NCBI GenBank assembly: GCA_036873135.1
Contig: JAPTYO010000004.1
Span: forward strand, 41,511,105 to 41,575,104
Direction of reading: 5' to 3'
DNA: 64,000 nt
Origin: Clarkia xantiana subsp. parviflora
Lineage: Eukaryota > Streptophyta > Magnoliopsida > Myrtales > Onagraceae
This document shows positions 10,903 through 21,274 of this stretch, piece after piece (within the stretch, counting starts at the first letter, position 1; each line of letters begins with the position of its first letter). A model generated the notes under the pieces. The model had not been told where the DNA came from. It did not search any database and saw only the letters and a program-made list of their open reading frames with translations. Made by a program: the position numbers and the translations under genes.

Positions 10903-12576
10903 TCAAACATGATACTTCTTCAAGTGTTCGCCACTGAAGGAATGCTTCAATGTCTTGCCATCGAGGTCCTCTAGCCTGTATGCATTGGGTGCTGGCATCC
11001 CTACTATCTTGTAAGGTCCCTCCCATTTTGGCGATAATTTGTTGATCCGATCTTGATGAACGAACTCGTTCCTCCGCCAGACAAGTTCTCCCACGAAGAA
11101 TTGTCGGGACCTGACGCGTCGATTGTAATATCGGGCTGTTGCCAGACGCATTCGGGCCTGGACTTCATCAGCCTTCCACCTCTTTTCCTCGAGTAGGTCT
11201 AAGTCCAGACGTCTCATTTCCTCGTTTGTCAGAGGCTCGTAATATTTCGCGCGATGGGACGCCACCGCTATTTCCACGGGAGCGACTACCTCCGTGCCAT
11301 AGACCAGGCCAAACGGAGTTTCTCCTGTTGATTGCTTGGGTGTTGTTCTCACAGCCCACAGCACGTTCTCGAGCTCATCCAGCCAATGGCCCTGCAAGGC
11401 ATAGACTCTCTTCTTCAGGCCATCCATCACGATCTTGTTGGCTGACTCTACCTGGCCATTGGTCTGAGCGTGGCGGACTGAAGCGGTCTGATGCTCGATG
11501 TTTAGTTCCTCCAGGTACTCCTTTAACTGAGCCCCATTGAACGGAGGGCCGTTATCGCTGATCAACACTCGAGGAACCCCGTACCGGGATACGATCTGAG
11601 TTTGAAGGAACTTGAGGATCTGCTGCCCCGTCGTTCTAGCCAATGCCTTAGCCTCTATCCACTTTGAAAAGTAGTCGATAGCCACGAGTAAGTACTTGCA
11701 CTGACCTTTCGCTTGGGGAAGAGGTCCCACCAAGTCAATCCCCCATTGCGCGAAGGGCCATGCACTCCTGATAGGCATTAGGTCCGCAGCGGGAGCCACG
11801 ATATTTGGGGCGTACCTCTGGCATGCATCGCAGGATCGGACCATCGCGGTCGCTTCCTTGTTCATCGAGGGCCAATAGTAACCTAAGTTCAATGCCTTCC
11901 TCACTAGAGATCGGGCCCCTTCATGGCAGGCCGCGACTCCTTCGTGTAGCTCCCTCAGGATCCGATTTGTGTCAGGCTCTGCTACACATTTTAGAAAAGG
12001 CTTTACATACCCTTTTTTGTACAACTGGTTGTCCACCATTGCATAGTTGTCCGCGATCCGCCGCAACCTGACAGCTGCCACCTTATCATCGGGGAGTGTC
12101 CCTGTAGTCAGATACGTGACCATCGGGGTCATCCACGTGGGCTTTTCTTCCTCCTCCGATCCTGTCTCAATAGCGCAGACCTCCGCCGGATCGATGTTTG
12201 AGATAATCACCTTCTCTAGGAAATGCACCTTTCGATTCTCCTCGGGGGCCACTCCCAGAGCGAACTTGCTCAAGGCATCTGCTTCCGCATTTTCTTCCCT
12301 CGGGATTGCCTCGATATCAAAGCTTTTGAAGCTTCCCTTCAAAGTCTGCACCTCGCGCAAATACTTCTTCATTGTCGGGCTCTTAGCTTCATAGTTCCCC
12401 TGGACTTGGTTTACAACCAAGCTGGCATCACACTTCACTTTTAAATGATCGACCCCCGTACCTTTGGCAATCTTGAGGCCCGTGATGAGAGCCTCGTACT
12501 CCGCTTCGTTGTTGGTGGCTTTGAATGTCAAGGCCAAGGCATATCGCAGGGGCTCGCCTCCACCGGGCGGTATCAA
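10903..12576 (-). CDS. G1 second RNase H and integrase part of pol
   Basis: About 557 residues. It starts inside the second (Tat-type) RNase H (KATNNEAEYEAL; ENAEADALSKFA), whose catalytic start MYTDGSS lies just upstream in another frame because of a one-base indel near 12580. Integrase follows: an HHCC finger (HEGVAACH to CDACQ), then the catalytic D at GIDLVGPLP, D at ISDNGPPF and E at NGQVESANK, all present. A C-terminal domain is recognisable at SPKWEGPYKIV. The end is LKKYHV with a stop at 10903. Upstream frames 12573-13925 and 13802-15694 carry the rest of pol. Without the frameshifts it would be one polyprotein as in G2. Confidence 0.9.
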   Translation of the reverse strand: MIPPGGGEPLRYALALTFKATNNEAEYEALITGLKIAKGTGVDHLKVKCDASLVVNQVQGNYEAKSPTMKKYLREVQTLKGSFKSFDIEAIPREENAEADALSKFALGVAPEENRKVHFLEKVIISNIDPAEVCAIETGSEEEEKPTWMTPMVTYLTTGTLPDDKVAAVRLRRIADNYAMVDNQLYKKGYVKPFLKCVAEPDTNRILRELHEGVAACHEGARSLVRKALNLGYYWPSMNKEATAMVRSCDACQRYAPNIVAPAADLMPIRSAWPFAQWGIDLVGPLPQAKGQCKYLLVAIDYFSKWIEAKALARTTGQQILKFLQTQIVSRYGVPRVLISDNGPPFNGAQLKEYLEELNIEHQTASVRHAQTNGQVESANKIVMDGLKKRVYALQGHWLDELENVLWAVRTTPKQSTGETPFGLVYGTEVVAPVEIAVASHRAKYYEPLTNEEMRRLDLDLLEEKRWKADEVQARMRLATARYYNRRVRSRQFFVGELVWRRNEFVHQDRINKLSPKWEGPYKIVGMPAPNAYRLEDLDGKTLKHSFSGEHLKKYHV

Positions 12577-13925
12577 TACAAATCCTGCCCCGAGCCTTCT
12601 ACACTCGATGAACCATCAGTGTACATCTCCCAAGTATTCTCCTCATTTGGCTGTTCTGGCTGCTGTTCTGTTGTCGGGACTTCCTCCATGGTTGCCCCCT
12701 CTGCGGGACCCGTTACTTCCAGATCGGGTGCCGTAGACTCAGCTATAAAATCTGCCAATGCCTGGCCCTTAATAGCGGTTCTCGGAGCAAAATGAATGCG
12801 GAACTCCGTCAATTCGATGGCCCATTTCACCAATCTCCCCGACGCCTCCGGTCGGTTCAAAAAGTGTTTCAAGGGCTGATTAGTCAGTACCGTGACTTCA
12901 TGGGCATGGAAGTAAGGTCGCAGTTTTCGAGCGGCAATAATCAACGCGAAGAGATACTTCTCAATAGCGGGATAGTTTATTTCAGACTTGGCAAACGCCT
13001 TGCTTACATAATAGATAGGCACTTGGTTGCCCTTGACAATTTTAATCAAAACAGAACTAACAGCCACATCAGAAACAGCCAAATAGAGATAGAGCGGCTC
13101 GCCTGGAACTGGTTTCGCCAACGGCGGAAGTGTACGGAGGTGCTGCTTGAGTGCCTGGAACGCCTCCTCGCACTTGTCGGTCCATTCGAACTTCTTGTTG
13201 GCCCTCAGTACATCAAAAAATGGCATAGCTCGGTCACTCGCCTTGGATAGGAAGCGATTCATCGCGGCCAACCGGCCATTTAGCACCTGGACCTCCCGAT
13301 GAGTCCTCGGGGACTGCATCTCCTCGATTGCTCGCAGCTTCTCAGGGTTCACCTCGATTCCTCTCTGGCTCACCATGAACCCTAGGAACTTCCCCGAGTT
13401 CACCCCAAAGGCACATTTGTCGGGGTTTAGCCGAACCTGATGGAACTTCATCCGCTCAAATGCCGCCGCCAAGTTCTGGACATGGTCTCCTGCCTGTCGG
13501 GACTTCACCAGCATGTCATCCACATACGCCTCCATGGTTTTCCCCAGCATGTCTCCAAACAATTTGTTCACCATCCGCTGGTAAGTGGCTCCGGCATTGA
13601 TCAATCCGAAGGGCATCACGTCGTAATGGTAGACGTCACTGTCGGCATAGAAGGCCGTATGGGGGGCATCCTCCTTCGCCATCTTGATCTGGTTATACCC
13701 GGAATAGGCATCCATGAAGCTCAGCAGCTCATGTCCCGATGTGGCATCCACCAACTGGTCAATCCTCGGGAGCGGGTAGCAGTCCTTCGGGCAGGCTTTA
13801 TTCAAGTCGCGGAAGTCGACACACATCCGCCTTTTTCCGTTACTCTTTCGTACCAGCACTGGGTTAGCCACCCAAGTCTGGAATCGGAGTTCCTTGATGA
13901 ATCCAGCATCGAGCAGTCTGCCCAC
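12573..13925 (-). CDS. G1 reverse transcriptase and first RNase H (frameshifted segment)
   Basis: About 450 residues, containing RT from GRLLDAGFIKEL through CVDFRDLNKACPKD, the catalytic YVDDMLVKS, then the connection and RNase H (LYLYLAVSD, SKAFAKSEINYPAIEKY, VLTNQPLKHFLNRP). It ends with the start of the second RNase H (MYTDGSSS), then shifts frame. Comparison with G2 shows that a one-base deletion near 13950 separates it from protease. The apparent start is therefore not a real initiation codon; translation would have entered from gag. Confidence 0.9.
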   Translation of the reverse strand: MGRLLDAGFIKELRFQTWVANPVLVRKSNGKRRMCVDFRDLNKACPKDCYPLPRIDQLVDATSGHELLSFMDAYSGYNQIKMAKEDAPHTAFYADSDVYHYDVMPFGLINAGATYQRMVNKLFGDMLGKTMEAYVDDMLVKSRQAGDHVQNLAAAFERMKFHQVRLNPDKCAFGVNSGKFLGFMVSQRGIEVNPEKLRAIEEMQSPRTHREVQVLNGRLAAMNRFLSKASDRAMPFFDVLRANKKFEWTDKCEEAFQALKQHLRTLPPLAKPVPGEPLYLYLAVSDVAVSSVLIKIVKGNQVPIYYVSKAFAKSEINYPAIEKYLFALIIAARKLRPYFHAHEVTVLTNQPLKHFLNRPEASGRLVKWAIELTEFRIHFAPRTAIKGQALADFIAESTAPDLEVTGPAEGATMEEVPTTEQQPEQPNEENTWEMYTDGSSSVEGSGQDLY

Positions 13926-15694
13926 CTCTTGCTGGATCGCGATCCTTTTGCCGCGCCCATCGGACGTCTTCTCTGCGCGATAGGCTTGATCGCGGGGTCT
14001 ATCTTCAGCTCGTGCACTATCACATCGGGGCTGATTCCTGGCATATCACTCGGGGACCAGGCAAACAGCTCCTTAAACTCCTTCAAGAGCTCGATCAGCT
14101 CTCGGGCTCTTTCCTCCGATAAAGCAGACCCGATCTTTACTTTCCTCTGAGGCCCATCGATCTCAACTTCCTTCAAATCCTCCATGGGGGTGGGGCGCCC
14201 GTACTCCTCTCGAGGATCAGCATCAGTCTGAAGGACAGTCATGGCCTCCCTTCTTCTCCGTCGGGTGGCGTTAACGTAGCATTTCCGCGATGCCACTTGG
14301 TCACCCTTGACCTCTCCAACCCCATTGTCAGTCGGGAACTTCATCTTCTGGTGGACCGTCGAGGCGACTGCCATAAGAGGGTTGATAGTGGTCCTTCCGA
14401 TAATGGCGTTGTATGCCCCCGCAGACTCCACGACAACGAAATCTACATTTCGCCTCTCCATCTTCCAGCCACTACCAAACTCCACTGGTAAGGTAATCAT
14501 TCCCAGCGGGTAAGAGGTGGAACCAGAGAATCCCACCATCGGGAAGTCCACCTGTGTGAGGTCCTTCTTCGTCTTTCCCATGGCTTCCAGAGCGTCCATG
14601 AAAAGAATATCGGAGGAGCTCCCTCCGTCTATCAGGATCCGTTTCATCTCGAATCCGTCTACATCCAGGGTCACGACCAAGGCGTCGTCGTGAGGCCTCT
14701 CCACGCCTACTAAATCCTCCGCCGAGAAAGAAATTACCATTTCCTCCTTCAGGGTCCACGACCGGGACCTTTTTCCTAGCACCACCGCGGCAGATATGCG
14801 GGAAGCGTAGTTCTCCCTAGAGGCAGAGGTATCACCTCCCGCTGCCATCCCTCCGTGGATGACATTGATAGTCCCGCGCCTCTCTCTACGGGCACCTGAA
14901 CCTGAAGCTTCTTGCTCAATCTTTTTCTTCTTCGGGGATCGGTCGCGGGATTTGGAACGGGATCGTGACCGACTTCTGGAACGGGATCGGCATCGCCCCT
15001 TTCCGACGAATTCTTTTAGCTTCCCCTTCTGGATCAGCTTCTCAATTTCCTTCTTCAACTCCCGACAGTTTTCGGTGTCGTGACCGTTGGCTCGATGGTA
15101 GCGACAGTAACGGTCAGGGCGGCCTCCTAGGAATTCGCCTTCTTTCCTCGGGGGGTATCGAGCGAGACCCTGTCTGTCCATCACAGCTAACACAGAGGTC
15201 ATCGAGCTATTGATGGGAACAGCCCGACCCTCTCGGTTGTCCTTCCTCGGAGGACGCTTATCTTCTCTTTTATCGGGACGACCACGGTTCCTACTTCCTT
15301 CCGACTTGTCGCTCCCTTTGCGATCATCCGACAGCTTGGACGATGGCTTTCCTCTCCCCGATTTCGGGGGATCGAGCTCTCCAGCAGCAATCTTCGACTC
15401 CTGAACGTCGATTTGCTGTTTCACCCTCGCTTGCAGGGCCTCCATACTCCACACGGCCTTCGCAGCTACGCTGTGCATCAGATCGGAGCCGTACAGAGCG
15501 CTCAGGTTCCGCAGGAAAGTACGGATTGTTTCTCCCTCCGAGATTTCTTCATCGATTTCCGCAGCACTAGCAGTGAACCGTTGGTAGTAGTATGCCAACG
15601 ATTCATCGGGTCTCTGCACCACCTGGGTCAAGGACCTCACACTCTTCACAAGACGCCTCCGACCCTGGTACTGCTTGATGAAGCGATCGTGCAT
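13802..15694 (-). CDS. G1 gag C-terminal part and aspartic protease (frameshifted segment)
   Basis: About 590 meaningful residues before the frame is lost. Gag capsid continues from MHDRFIKQYQGRR. A zinc knuckle of the Tat variant form C-x2-H-x4-H-x4-C follows (CRYHRANGHDTENC), then an arginine-serine run next to it. The aspartic protease has active site LIDGGSSSDIL, followed by LPVEFGSGW and NAIIGRTTIN. The final stretch after RRPMGA is out of frame with RT. One nonsense codon (TAG, aligned to a tryptophan in G3) separates it from the gag N-terminus at 15701. Confidence 0.88.
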   Translation of the reverse strand: MHDRFIKQYQGRRRLVKSVRSLTQVVQRPDESLAYYYQRFTASAAEIDEEISEGETIRTFLRNLSALYGSDLMHSVAAKAVWSMEALQARVKQQIDVQESKIAAGELDPPKSGRGKPSSKLSDDRKGSDKSEGSRNRGRPDKREDKRPPRKDNREGRAVPINSSMTSVLAVMDRQGLARYPPRKEGEFLGGRPDRYCRYHRANGHDTENCRELKKEIEKLIQKGKLKEFVGKGRCRSRSRSRSRSRSKSRDRSPKKKKIEQEASGSGARRERRGTINVIHGGMAAGGDTSASRENYASRISAAVVLGKRSRSWTLKEEMVISFSAEDLVGVERPHDDALVVTLDVDGFEMKRILIDGGSSSDILFMDALEAMGKTKKDLTQVDFPMVGFSGSTSYPLGMITLPVEFGSGWKMERRNVDFVVVESAGAYNAIIGRTTINPLMAVASTVHQKMKFPTDNGVGEVKGDQVASRKCYVNATRRRRREAMTVLQTDADPREEYGRPTPMEDLKEVEIDGPQRKVKIGSALSEERARELIELLKEFKELFAWSPSDMPGISPDVIVHELKIDPAIKPIAQRRRPMGAAKGSRSSKRWADCSMLDSSRNSDSRLGWLTQCWYERVTEKGGCVSTSAT

Positions 15695-15700
15695 ATCAGC

Positions 15701-16558
15701 CTAGCACGTGATGCATCCTGGCGGGAGGCTGAAGAACCAAGTCATGGCCCTTTCCCCCAGGGTTATCGGGAACAATGAGCATATGAGGTCATCGTTCGAT
15801 GTTCGTCCCATACAGGCCTGGACATGCCTCTGTACATGGCGAACTGGGTCCCCTTCACCATCGTACTCCTTGATGGTCGGAATGCCTAGCCCGGGCGGGG
15901 CTACGGTATCTATCAGCCGCGGCACGAAAGGATGGCTGGACCGATCCCTTAGCTCCGATGTCATCTGCTTCTGATCACCCATACAGATGCTAACGATCTT
16001 CACCACCTGATCGGGGGTGATGGGGCCATTCAGGGGAATGGTCCTATTTTGCACTGGTCCTGGGCCGTCGACCACGAACTTCTCCAGGTGTGCTGCTTCC
16101 TTACCCTTGCTCCTGGGCGGAACCTCCTGTTCCTCTGGGTCCACCCTCGGCGGGGGTGGTGGTAATTCTTCTCGCGGAGGCAACTCCTCCGCCCTCTTGG
16201 CGGCCTCTCTCTTGTCCAGCAAGGCCTCCATGGCAGCTAAGAACATGGGCATAGCATCTGCTACTGCCTTGGCCAAATCCGAGTTCGAAGACGACCCTTC
16301 TTCCCTTCGCGGGACTCCTTCTCCTCCATGGCCCACCGGGTTTGGGGGAGCCTCATCTTCCTCCCTACGCGGGACATCCTGCCTGTTCCTTTCTGTGTCT
16401 CGGACTGAGACCTCATAGCCATCACCCTGCCCCCCTGTTTGGGAAAGAGCGGGGTTCTCACCTTGTTCAGCAATGCGTTCCGGCAACGGGGAATTCACAG
16501 TTCCTGCGGGACGAGAACTGCCAGCCTGAACTTGCTTCTTCTTGCCACCACCGGCCAT
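15701..16558 (-). CDS. G1 gag N-terminal part, ends at premature stop
   Basis: About 285 residues from ATG at 16558 (MAGGGKKKQ). In G2 and G3 gag starts at an upstream ATG (MPSTRSM); here that codon is ATA, so I chose the next ATG. The polar, proline-rich leader is followed by the capsid region (VGIPTIKEYDGEGDPVRH, ERAMTWFFSLPPG). It ends at TAG (15701-15703), where the relatives have TGG, directly in frame with the next segment. This is the nonsense mutation that disables gag. Confidence 0.85.
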   Translation of the reverse strand: MAGGGKKKQVQAGSSRPAGTVNSPLPERIAEQGENPALSQTGGQGDGYEVSVRDTERNRQDVPRREEDEAPPNPVGHGGEGVPRREEGSSSNSDLAKAVADAMPMFLAAMEALLDKREAAKRAEELPPREELPPPPPRVDPEEQEVPPRSKGKEAAHLEKFVVDGPGPVQNRTIPLNGPITPDQVVKIVSICMGDQKQMTSELRDRSSHPFVPRLIDTVAPPGLGIPTIKEYDGEGDPVRHVQRHVQACMGRTSNDDLICSLFPITLGERAMTWFFSLPPGCITC

Positions 16559-16591
16559 TGATCTGGTAGAAGCTATCTTGACTTTTCGTAA

Positions 16592-16612
16592 GATTCCCAC
16601 AGACGGCGCCAA
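16592..16612 (-). other. G1 primer binding site
   Basis: In the sense of the element the sequence directly after the LTR end CCAACA is TTGGCGCCGTCTGTGGGAA. The same string follows the 5' LTRs of G2 (35545-35563) and G3 (42554-42572). It ends in the TGG expected from a tRNA CCA end. I do not assign the tRNA with certainty. Confidence 0.8.
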
Positions 16613-17373
16613 TGTTGGATCACGGGCGAAGCTCTGTTACGTCCTTGACGGAAAGCTTTGGACTCCTGGGCTCCGCGTAATCCTGCAAAAGGGGATGACC
16701 TGGGTGGTGACCCAGAATCCCTCTCCGATGCTTAAATGAGTATGGTGATCAATGGGTGGTAAGCAAAGTCTAAGTTCGTATTAGAGAGTCTGCGTTTTCT
16801 GGGGTAACTTCCTCCCTTATATAGGAGGAGGAGTTGCCCAGTTACCTGTGACCATGCTTGGCCGTTGTGCCCATGATTCCGTGTATCTCGCCACGATTCC
16901 GTATATCTCGGCTGGGATTCCATATATCTCGCCCCACGCTCCGCGTATCTTACCCGTACTCCGCGTATCTCGGGCACGCCCTGCGTATCTCGGGGAATTT
17001 ATCTCTATCTCTAACCGTATCCCACTACTCTATCTAGTAGGCGGGTTTCTCGGTCTTTATCCTCTGATCACAAGTCCCGACTCCTGTCAGAGACTCCAGA
17101 GTTGTCTCATTCTAGATCACCACCCAGGACCTTCAGTCTCTACGGGACAGGTCCAGCCTCTGCGGGGCTTTATTATCGGGGCCTTTACCAAGGCATATCG
17201 GGGCCTATTCAGAGGCTTCTCATCGGGAGCATTCAGCTCATACATCGGGACCGCTAAAGTCGGGACCCTTCGTGCTGGGCCTATGGGCCTTCCAGGCTTT
17301 TCTTGAGGCCCACTGGACCTACTCGCCGTCCATTGGCTGTTAACGGGGCTAACGATTACATCGGAACCCATCA
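16613..17373 (-). repeat. G1 5' LTR
   Basis: It is 761 bp, five substitutions from the left copy. A TATA box (TATATAAG on the minus strand, about 16816-16823) would drive gag-pol. A degenerate series of short GATACGCGG / CGTATCTCG motifs lies downstream of it in both LTRs. Confidence 0.95.
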
Positions 17374-17816
17374 AAAACTGGTCTAACTAAGATAGAGGAG
17401 CATGCTCGATCCATTTTCACCTAAGGTTCATATAAGAAGATAATTGAGAAACTTATAGAGCTTGAAGTAAAGCGTACTAAATACACTCAGGAAATTAGAT
17501 ATTCAAAAAGTTACGAAGTGTTTGAATATATAAATCATAAATCCTGGAATATTGTTTATGCGGAAGCACGTTAGGAGATTGAATGCGAGTGCTTACATTT
17601 TCCAAGTTTTGGCATTCCACGTGTACATGTGTTCAAGGTCATGAAGAAATAGAACATGGTGGCAATACCTAAAAATTTGATAAAGACCCGATGGACAAAA
17701 TTGGGTGACGAAGCACCATACGATCTTAACGATTATGCAAAAATCATGATACCAGAGAAAGAGGATGAGCGCTTCGCAATTCTCATGAAACTTGCAATAA
17801 AAGGGGTCGTGCAAGC
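17374..17816 (+). pseudogene. FAR1-like pseudogene, piece 2 of 3 (SWIM region)
   Basis: It begins with the second AAAAC. The frame shared with piece 1 gives KIEEHARSIFT, stop, then YKKIIEKLIELEVKRTKY, stop, and ECECLHFPSFGIPRVHVF at about 17581. The last matches the FAR1/FHY3 SWIM finger C-x-C-x(n)-C-x-H, but the third cysteine is replaced by arginine. IPKNLIKTRWTK follows, the usual block after the finger. At least four in-frame stops over the three pieces make it a pseudogene. It is cut by T2 at 17817 and continues at 55320. Confidence 0.75.
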
Positions 17817-20575
17817 TGTAAATACTTAATTTTGGTACGCACAACATGTATATAACACGTTCAAAAATGTTATGTGTAACGCGTTTAAAAAGGATGTATC
17901 TAGATATGGAAGGTCACGAGGTTGCTAAAAATAGGTTTAGCTTTAATTAGGATAGTATATATGCATTAAATATCATGTAATATTCATAAAATATATAATA
18001 TATATTTATGACAATATTCATGAATATATATATATATATGTATAATTTTCGGAATAATTAATGTGTATATTTAGGTAAATGTAATTTCCTAATATTGGGG
18101 CCTAATTTAGCTATAAATAGGGTCCTTTTACATGTAAAAAAGGGAGAAAAAAAATACAGATGGAAGGAAAAATAAAGAGAAATACTTTACTACGGAGGAC
18201 ACCGTTTTCTGTGATAAAGCAGAGGCAAATCATCTCTTGCCACGTAGGAAAATTGTGTCCATTCAAAATTATTGAACTGCAGGGAATCAAAAGCAATAAC
18301 CTATTAACTCCTACAAAAATTACGGTGAGATTTTATTTTCTTTCTAGTTAAGTTAAATAATTTCCTTCTTCCATTTTATTTTGTTTCTCATATATATATA
18401 TATATATATATTACAAGGTTAATATTTAAATTTTTACTAAGACTTTGATTCAATTATAAACAGTTATCCAGATTTAAGTTTTTAAAAATTACTATTTAAA
18501 CTTTTAATTTTTGAGTAAATTTGCTATATGTGTTACAAATTTCGTGAAATTAGACAAAAAGAAAACATATTTCATTACAATTATTTCAATTTATGTTCGA
18601 ATTCATTTAATGTACACATAAAAAGACCCACGTGACCATGTCTGATTTGATGTAAATTGTAAATGATGTAGCAATTTGCTCAAAAATTGGGGCAGCTCAA
18701 TTACAAAAATAATAATAATTAAAGTTCGAGAAATGATTTGTAAATGGATCAAATTTCATGTAGAAATGTAGTTATTGATCCTATGTAACAATAATCTATA
18801 TATAATACTATTTCACTATATTTTCTGTTAACCAAAAAAAAAAACTATATTTTCTAAAATGTTGATAAGTAAGCTTTTCAATTTTCTCTATTTTAATGCA
18901 GAACTACTCTATTTTAATTGATTTATACTAAACATACTTTAGTGATGTCAACGTGGCATGCCACATGACTTATTATAGTTACTAATTTTTTTAAATAAAT
19001 TCCATTAATAAAAGGCATGAATCCATTAGAAATCAAAAGTTTTCAATGAAAAAAACTTCAATATTATTATAGACATGATTTCTTCGAGACACAAATTCTA
19101 ACGATGGATAAGACTAGATAAATCTTAGAGTATGAATGAACTCCCAATTTTGAACAATTCTTAGATAGTTTCGATAAATCGGAATAACTCTATTTTTTTC
19201 ATTTGAAACTCGTTCATTAAAAGATCCTATTAGAGTCATGCAATTGAGTATTTCTACTGCTTTTTCAAATTAATCATGCGGATATACATAATTCAAAAAG
19301 AATATGTGAGTAATTCATATACACCATCTCATTTTTATAAAAAAAAAAAAATAAGGCTCTACCAAGTTATATATTTCCATAAATAACTAAAGTTTAATTT
19401 CTTGACACATATTTAACGTTACATAAATTTTGTAATATCACATTTCTTCATTTCACATGTATAAATTAATTTATAATTTTATTAAGTTCATTATTTGAAG
19501 AGAATTTTAAGAAATATTAAAATACATAATATTATATATTAAGAACAAATATACATGCAATCTTAGATAACTTATATTTACATTGTTTTTATAAACTAAT
19601 TTAATGACTATATTTTTATTATAATATATATTTTTTTGAAAATAATAAATGTATTTACATGTTATATAAATGCAATTAGATAATTATTATGTTCAATAGG
19701 AAAAATGCAATCTCAATTTATAACATTAAAATAATCAAACAATTTACTAAGCTGTGTAGCGTTAGATATTGATTTTTTTTTTTTCGCTTTTATAATACAG
19801 ATAATTAATTAATAATAATAAATATAAGAATACGTAGAGATAAGTAAGACATGATATTGCACTTATTAAAACTAAATAATTAAAGAAAATTTCTGAACAA
19901 TTTTTTTTCATAATAATGAGTATGGAAAAGAAAAAACGGCAACAATAAGTTTGATAAGAATGATTTAGTAAAATATTATTCATTCAAAAAATAGTTTAAA
20001 CTTGCGTGTAGTTCTTCGAAGGGAGTATTACCAAGATTTAATTCCTTACATATTTTTAGTCTAAAAAAGGAGAATAGGACCTTATTTATTTATTTATTTA
20101 TTTTTATTTTAAGATTAGTTAACAAAAACAATTAAAAATAAAATATTTTGTCAACTCATTTGACAAAAACAAGAGTAGAAATGAATTAAAAAAACAAAAA
20201 AAAAACAAGAAAAAACGGTTAAAGATTTAAAGCAAGAAAAAAATGTATGTAACACACCTAACATAAACTTATAATAAATGATGATATGGCACTACGTTAT
20301 TGGTCTCTGCATTTTGGCCTGCAGCATAGACACTCTCAAAAATAAATTGTTTTGAATAAAATATTATTATTTCTATATTAAATCCACTACTTCCTTGTTT
20401 AAGTCAGAAGGTTTCCATCTCCGTAACTCCGTTACCCGCCTTGGTCACAAGCTCGCCGGAGTGCCCGTTTTCAGCCGTATTGATTCAGTTCCGACCACCG
20501 GAGCTTCCATCTATCATCGTCCATCCATCCGCCAAGACCCACTGCCACCTCCGGCCCTCTGATAGCTAACCCCCG
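17817..20575 (+). repeat. T2 5' LTR, first part
   Basis: 17817-18170 matches 51347-51715 and 20340-20535 matches 51720-51900 of the 3' LTR. The AT-rich 2.2 kb between them (18172-20339) is absent from the 3' LTR; I see no gene and no terminal repeats in it. A TATA box (TATAAATAG) lies at about 18111. The segment ends with the CCCCG target site of G2. Confidence 0.8.
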
Positions 20576-21274
20576 TGTTGGATCACGGTGGAACTCCGGC
20601 ACGGATCTTGACGGCAATCCTAGTTCCTTTGCTCCACGCAATCCTGCAAGAGGGGATAGACCGGGCGGTGACCCAGAATCCCTCTCCGATGCTTAAATGA
20701 GTACCTCGTCTGACTGGCAAGAACCAGATATCAAAAGTATATTGAACTTAACGTAAGTGATCTGAGGTGACCTCCTGCCCTTTTATAGGCAAAGAGGTGC
20801 CTCAGGTACCTGGCGAACCGTTAGGGGTGGTTAGCCTCTATCCCGCTTATCTCGTACACGATCTCGCGTATCTTAGCCATGCCCCGCGTATCTCGGCCAC
20901 GATCTGTGTATCTTAACCACGTTCCGTATATCTCGGCCACGCCCCGCATATCTTGGCTTTATCCTCTGGTAACGAGTCCCGACTCCCGTCGGGGACTCCA
21001 GAGTTATCTCGTTGTGTCACCGCTCGGGGCCCCTCGTCATCGTGACAGGGCCAATCATTCTCAGGGATTCATCATCGGGGCCTACTTAAAGGCTTCTCGT
21101 CGGGAGCTTTTAGCTCCACTGTCGGGACCGACTCTGTCGGGACCCTGCTTCGTCGGGACTCCCTTCATCGGGACCCTTCTCCTAGGTCATCGTGACCTTT
21201 ACTCTGGGCCTGGTGGGCCTGTTTGCCGTTTCCTCGCCGTTAAAGGGGCCTGACGGCTATAATCGGACCCATCA
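20576..21274 (-). repeat. G2 3' LTR
   Basis: It is 699 bp, TGTTGGATCACGGTGG to CGGACCCATCA on the plus strand. It is near-identical to 35564-36262 (about four substitutions) and, in reverse, to the G3 LTRs. The tract TTTGCCCCCAAGACATG directly after it is the complement of the polypurine tract. Confidence 0.95.

Larger units (their letters stand above)
5773..17373 (-). mobile_element. G1: Tat-lineage Ty3/Gypsy retrotransposon, complete, minus strand
   Basis: The element is 11.6 kb with two 761-bp LTRs, flanked by the 5-bp target duplication AAAAC (5768-5772 and 17374-17378). In its own direction the order is 5' LTR (16613-17373), primer site, gag, protease, RT, RNase H, second RNase H, integrase, tandem repeats, an antisense gene on the plus strand, polypurine tract, 3' LTR (5773-6533). 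Two RNase H domains and an extra antisense gene fit the Tat/Retand group. The coding part carries one nonsense codon in gag and two single-base frameshifts (near 13950 and 12580), so it is recently disabled. The LTRs differ at five positions by my reading, which implies recent insertion. Confidence 0.93.

Noticed and set aside
13802..13950. Overlapping pol frames of G1 as a programmed frameshift
   Set aside because: G2 reads through the same place in one frame; a one-base deletion in G1 explains the overlap better.
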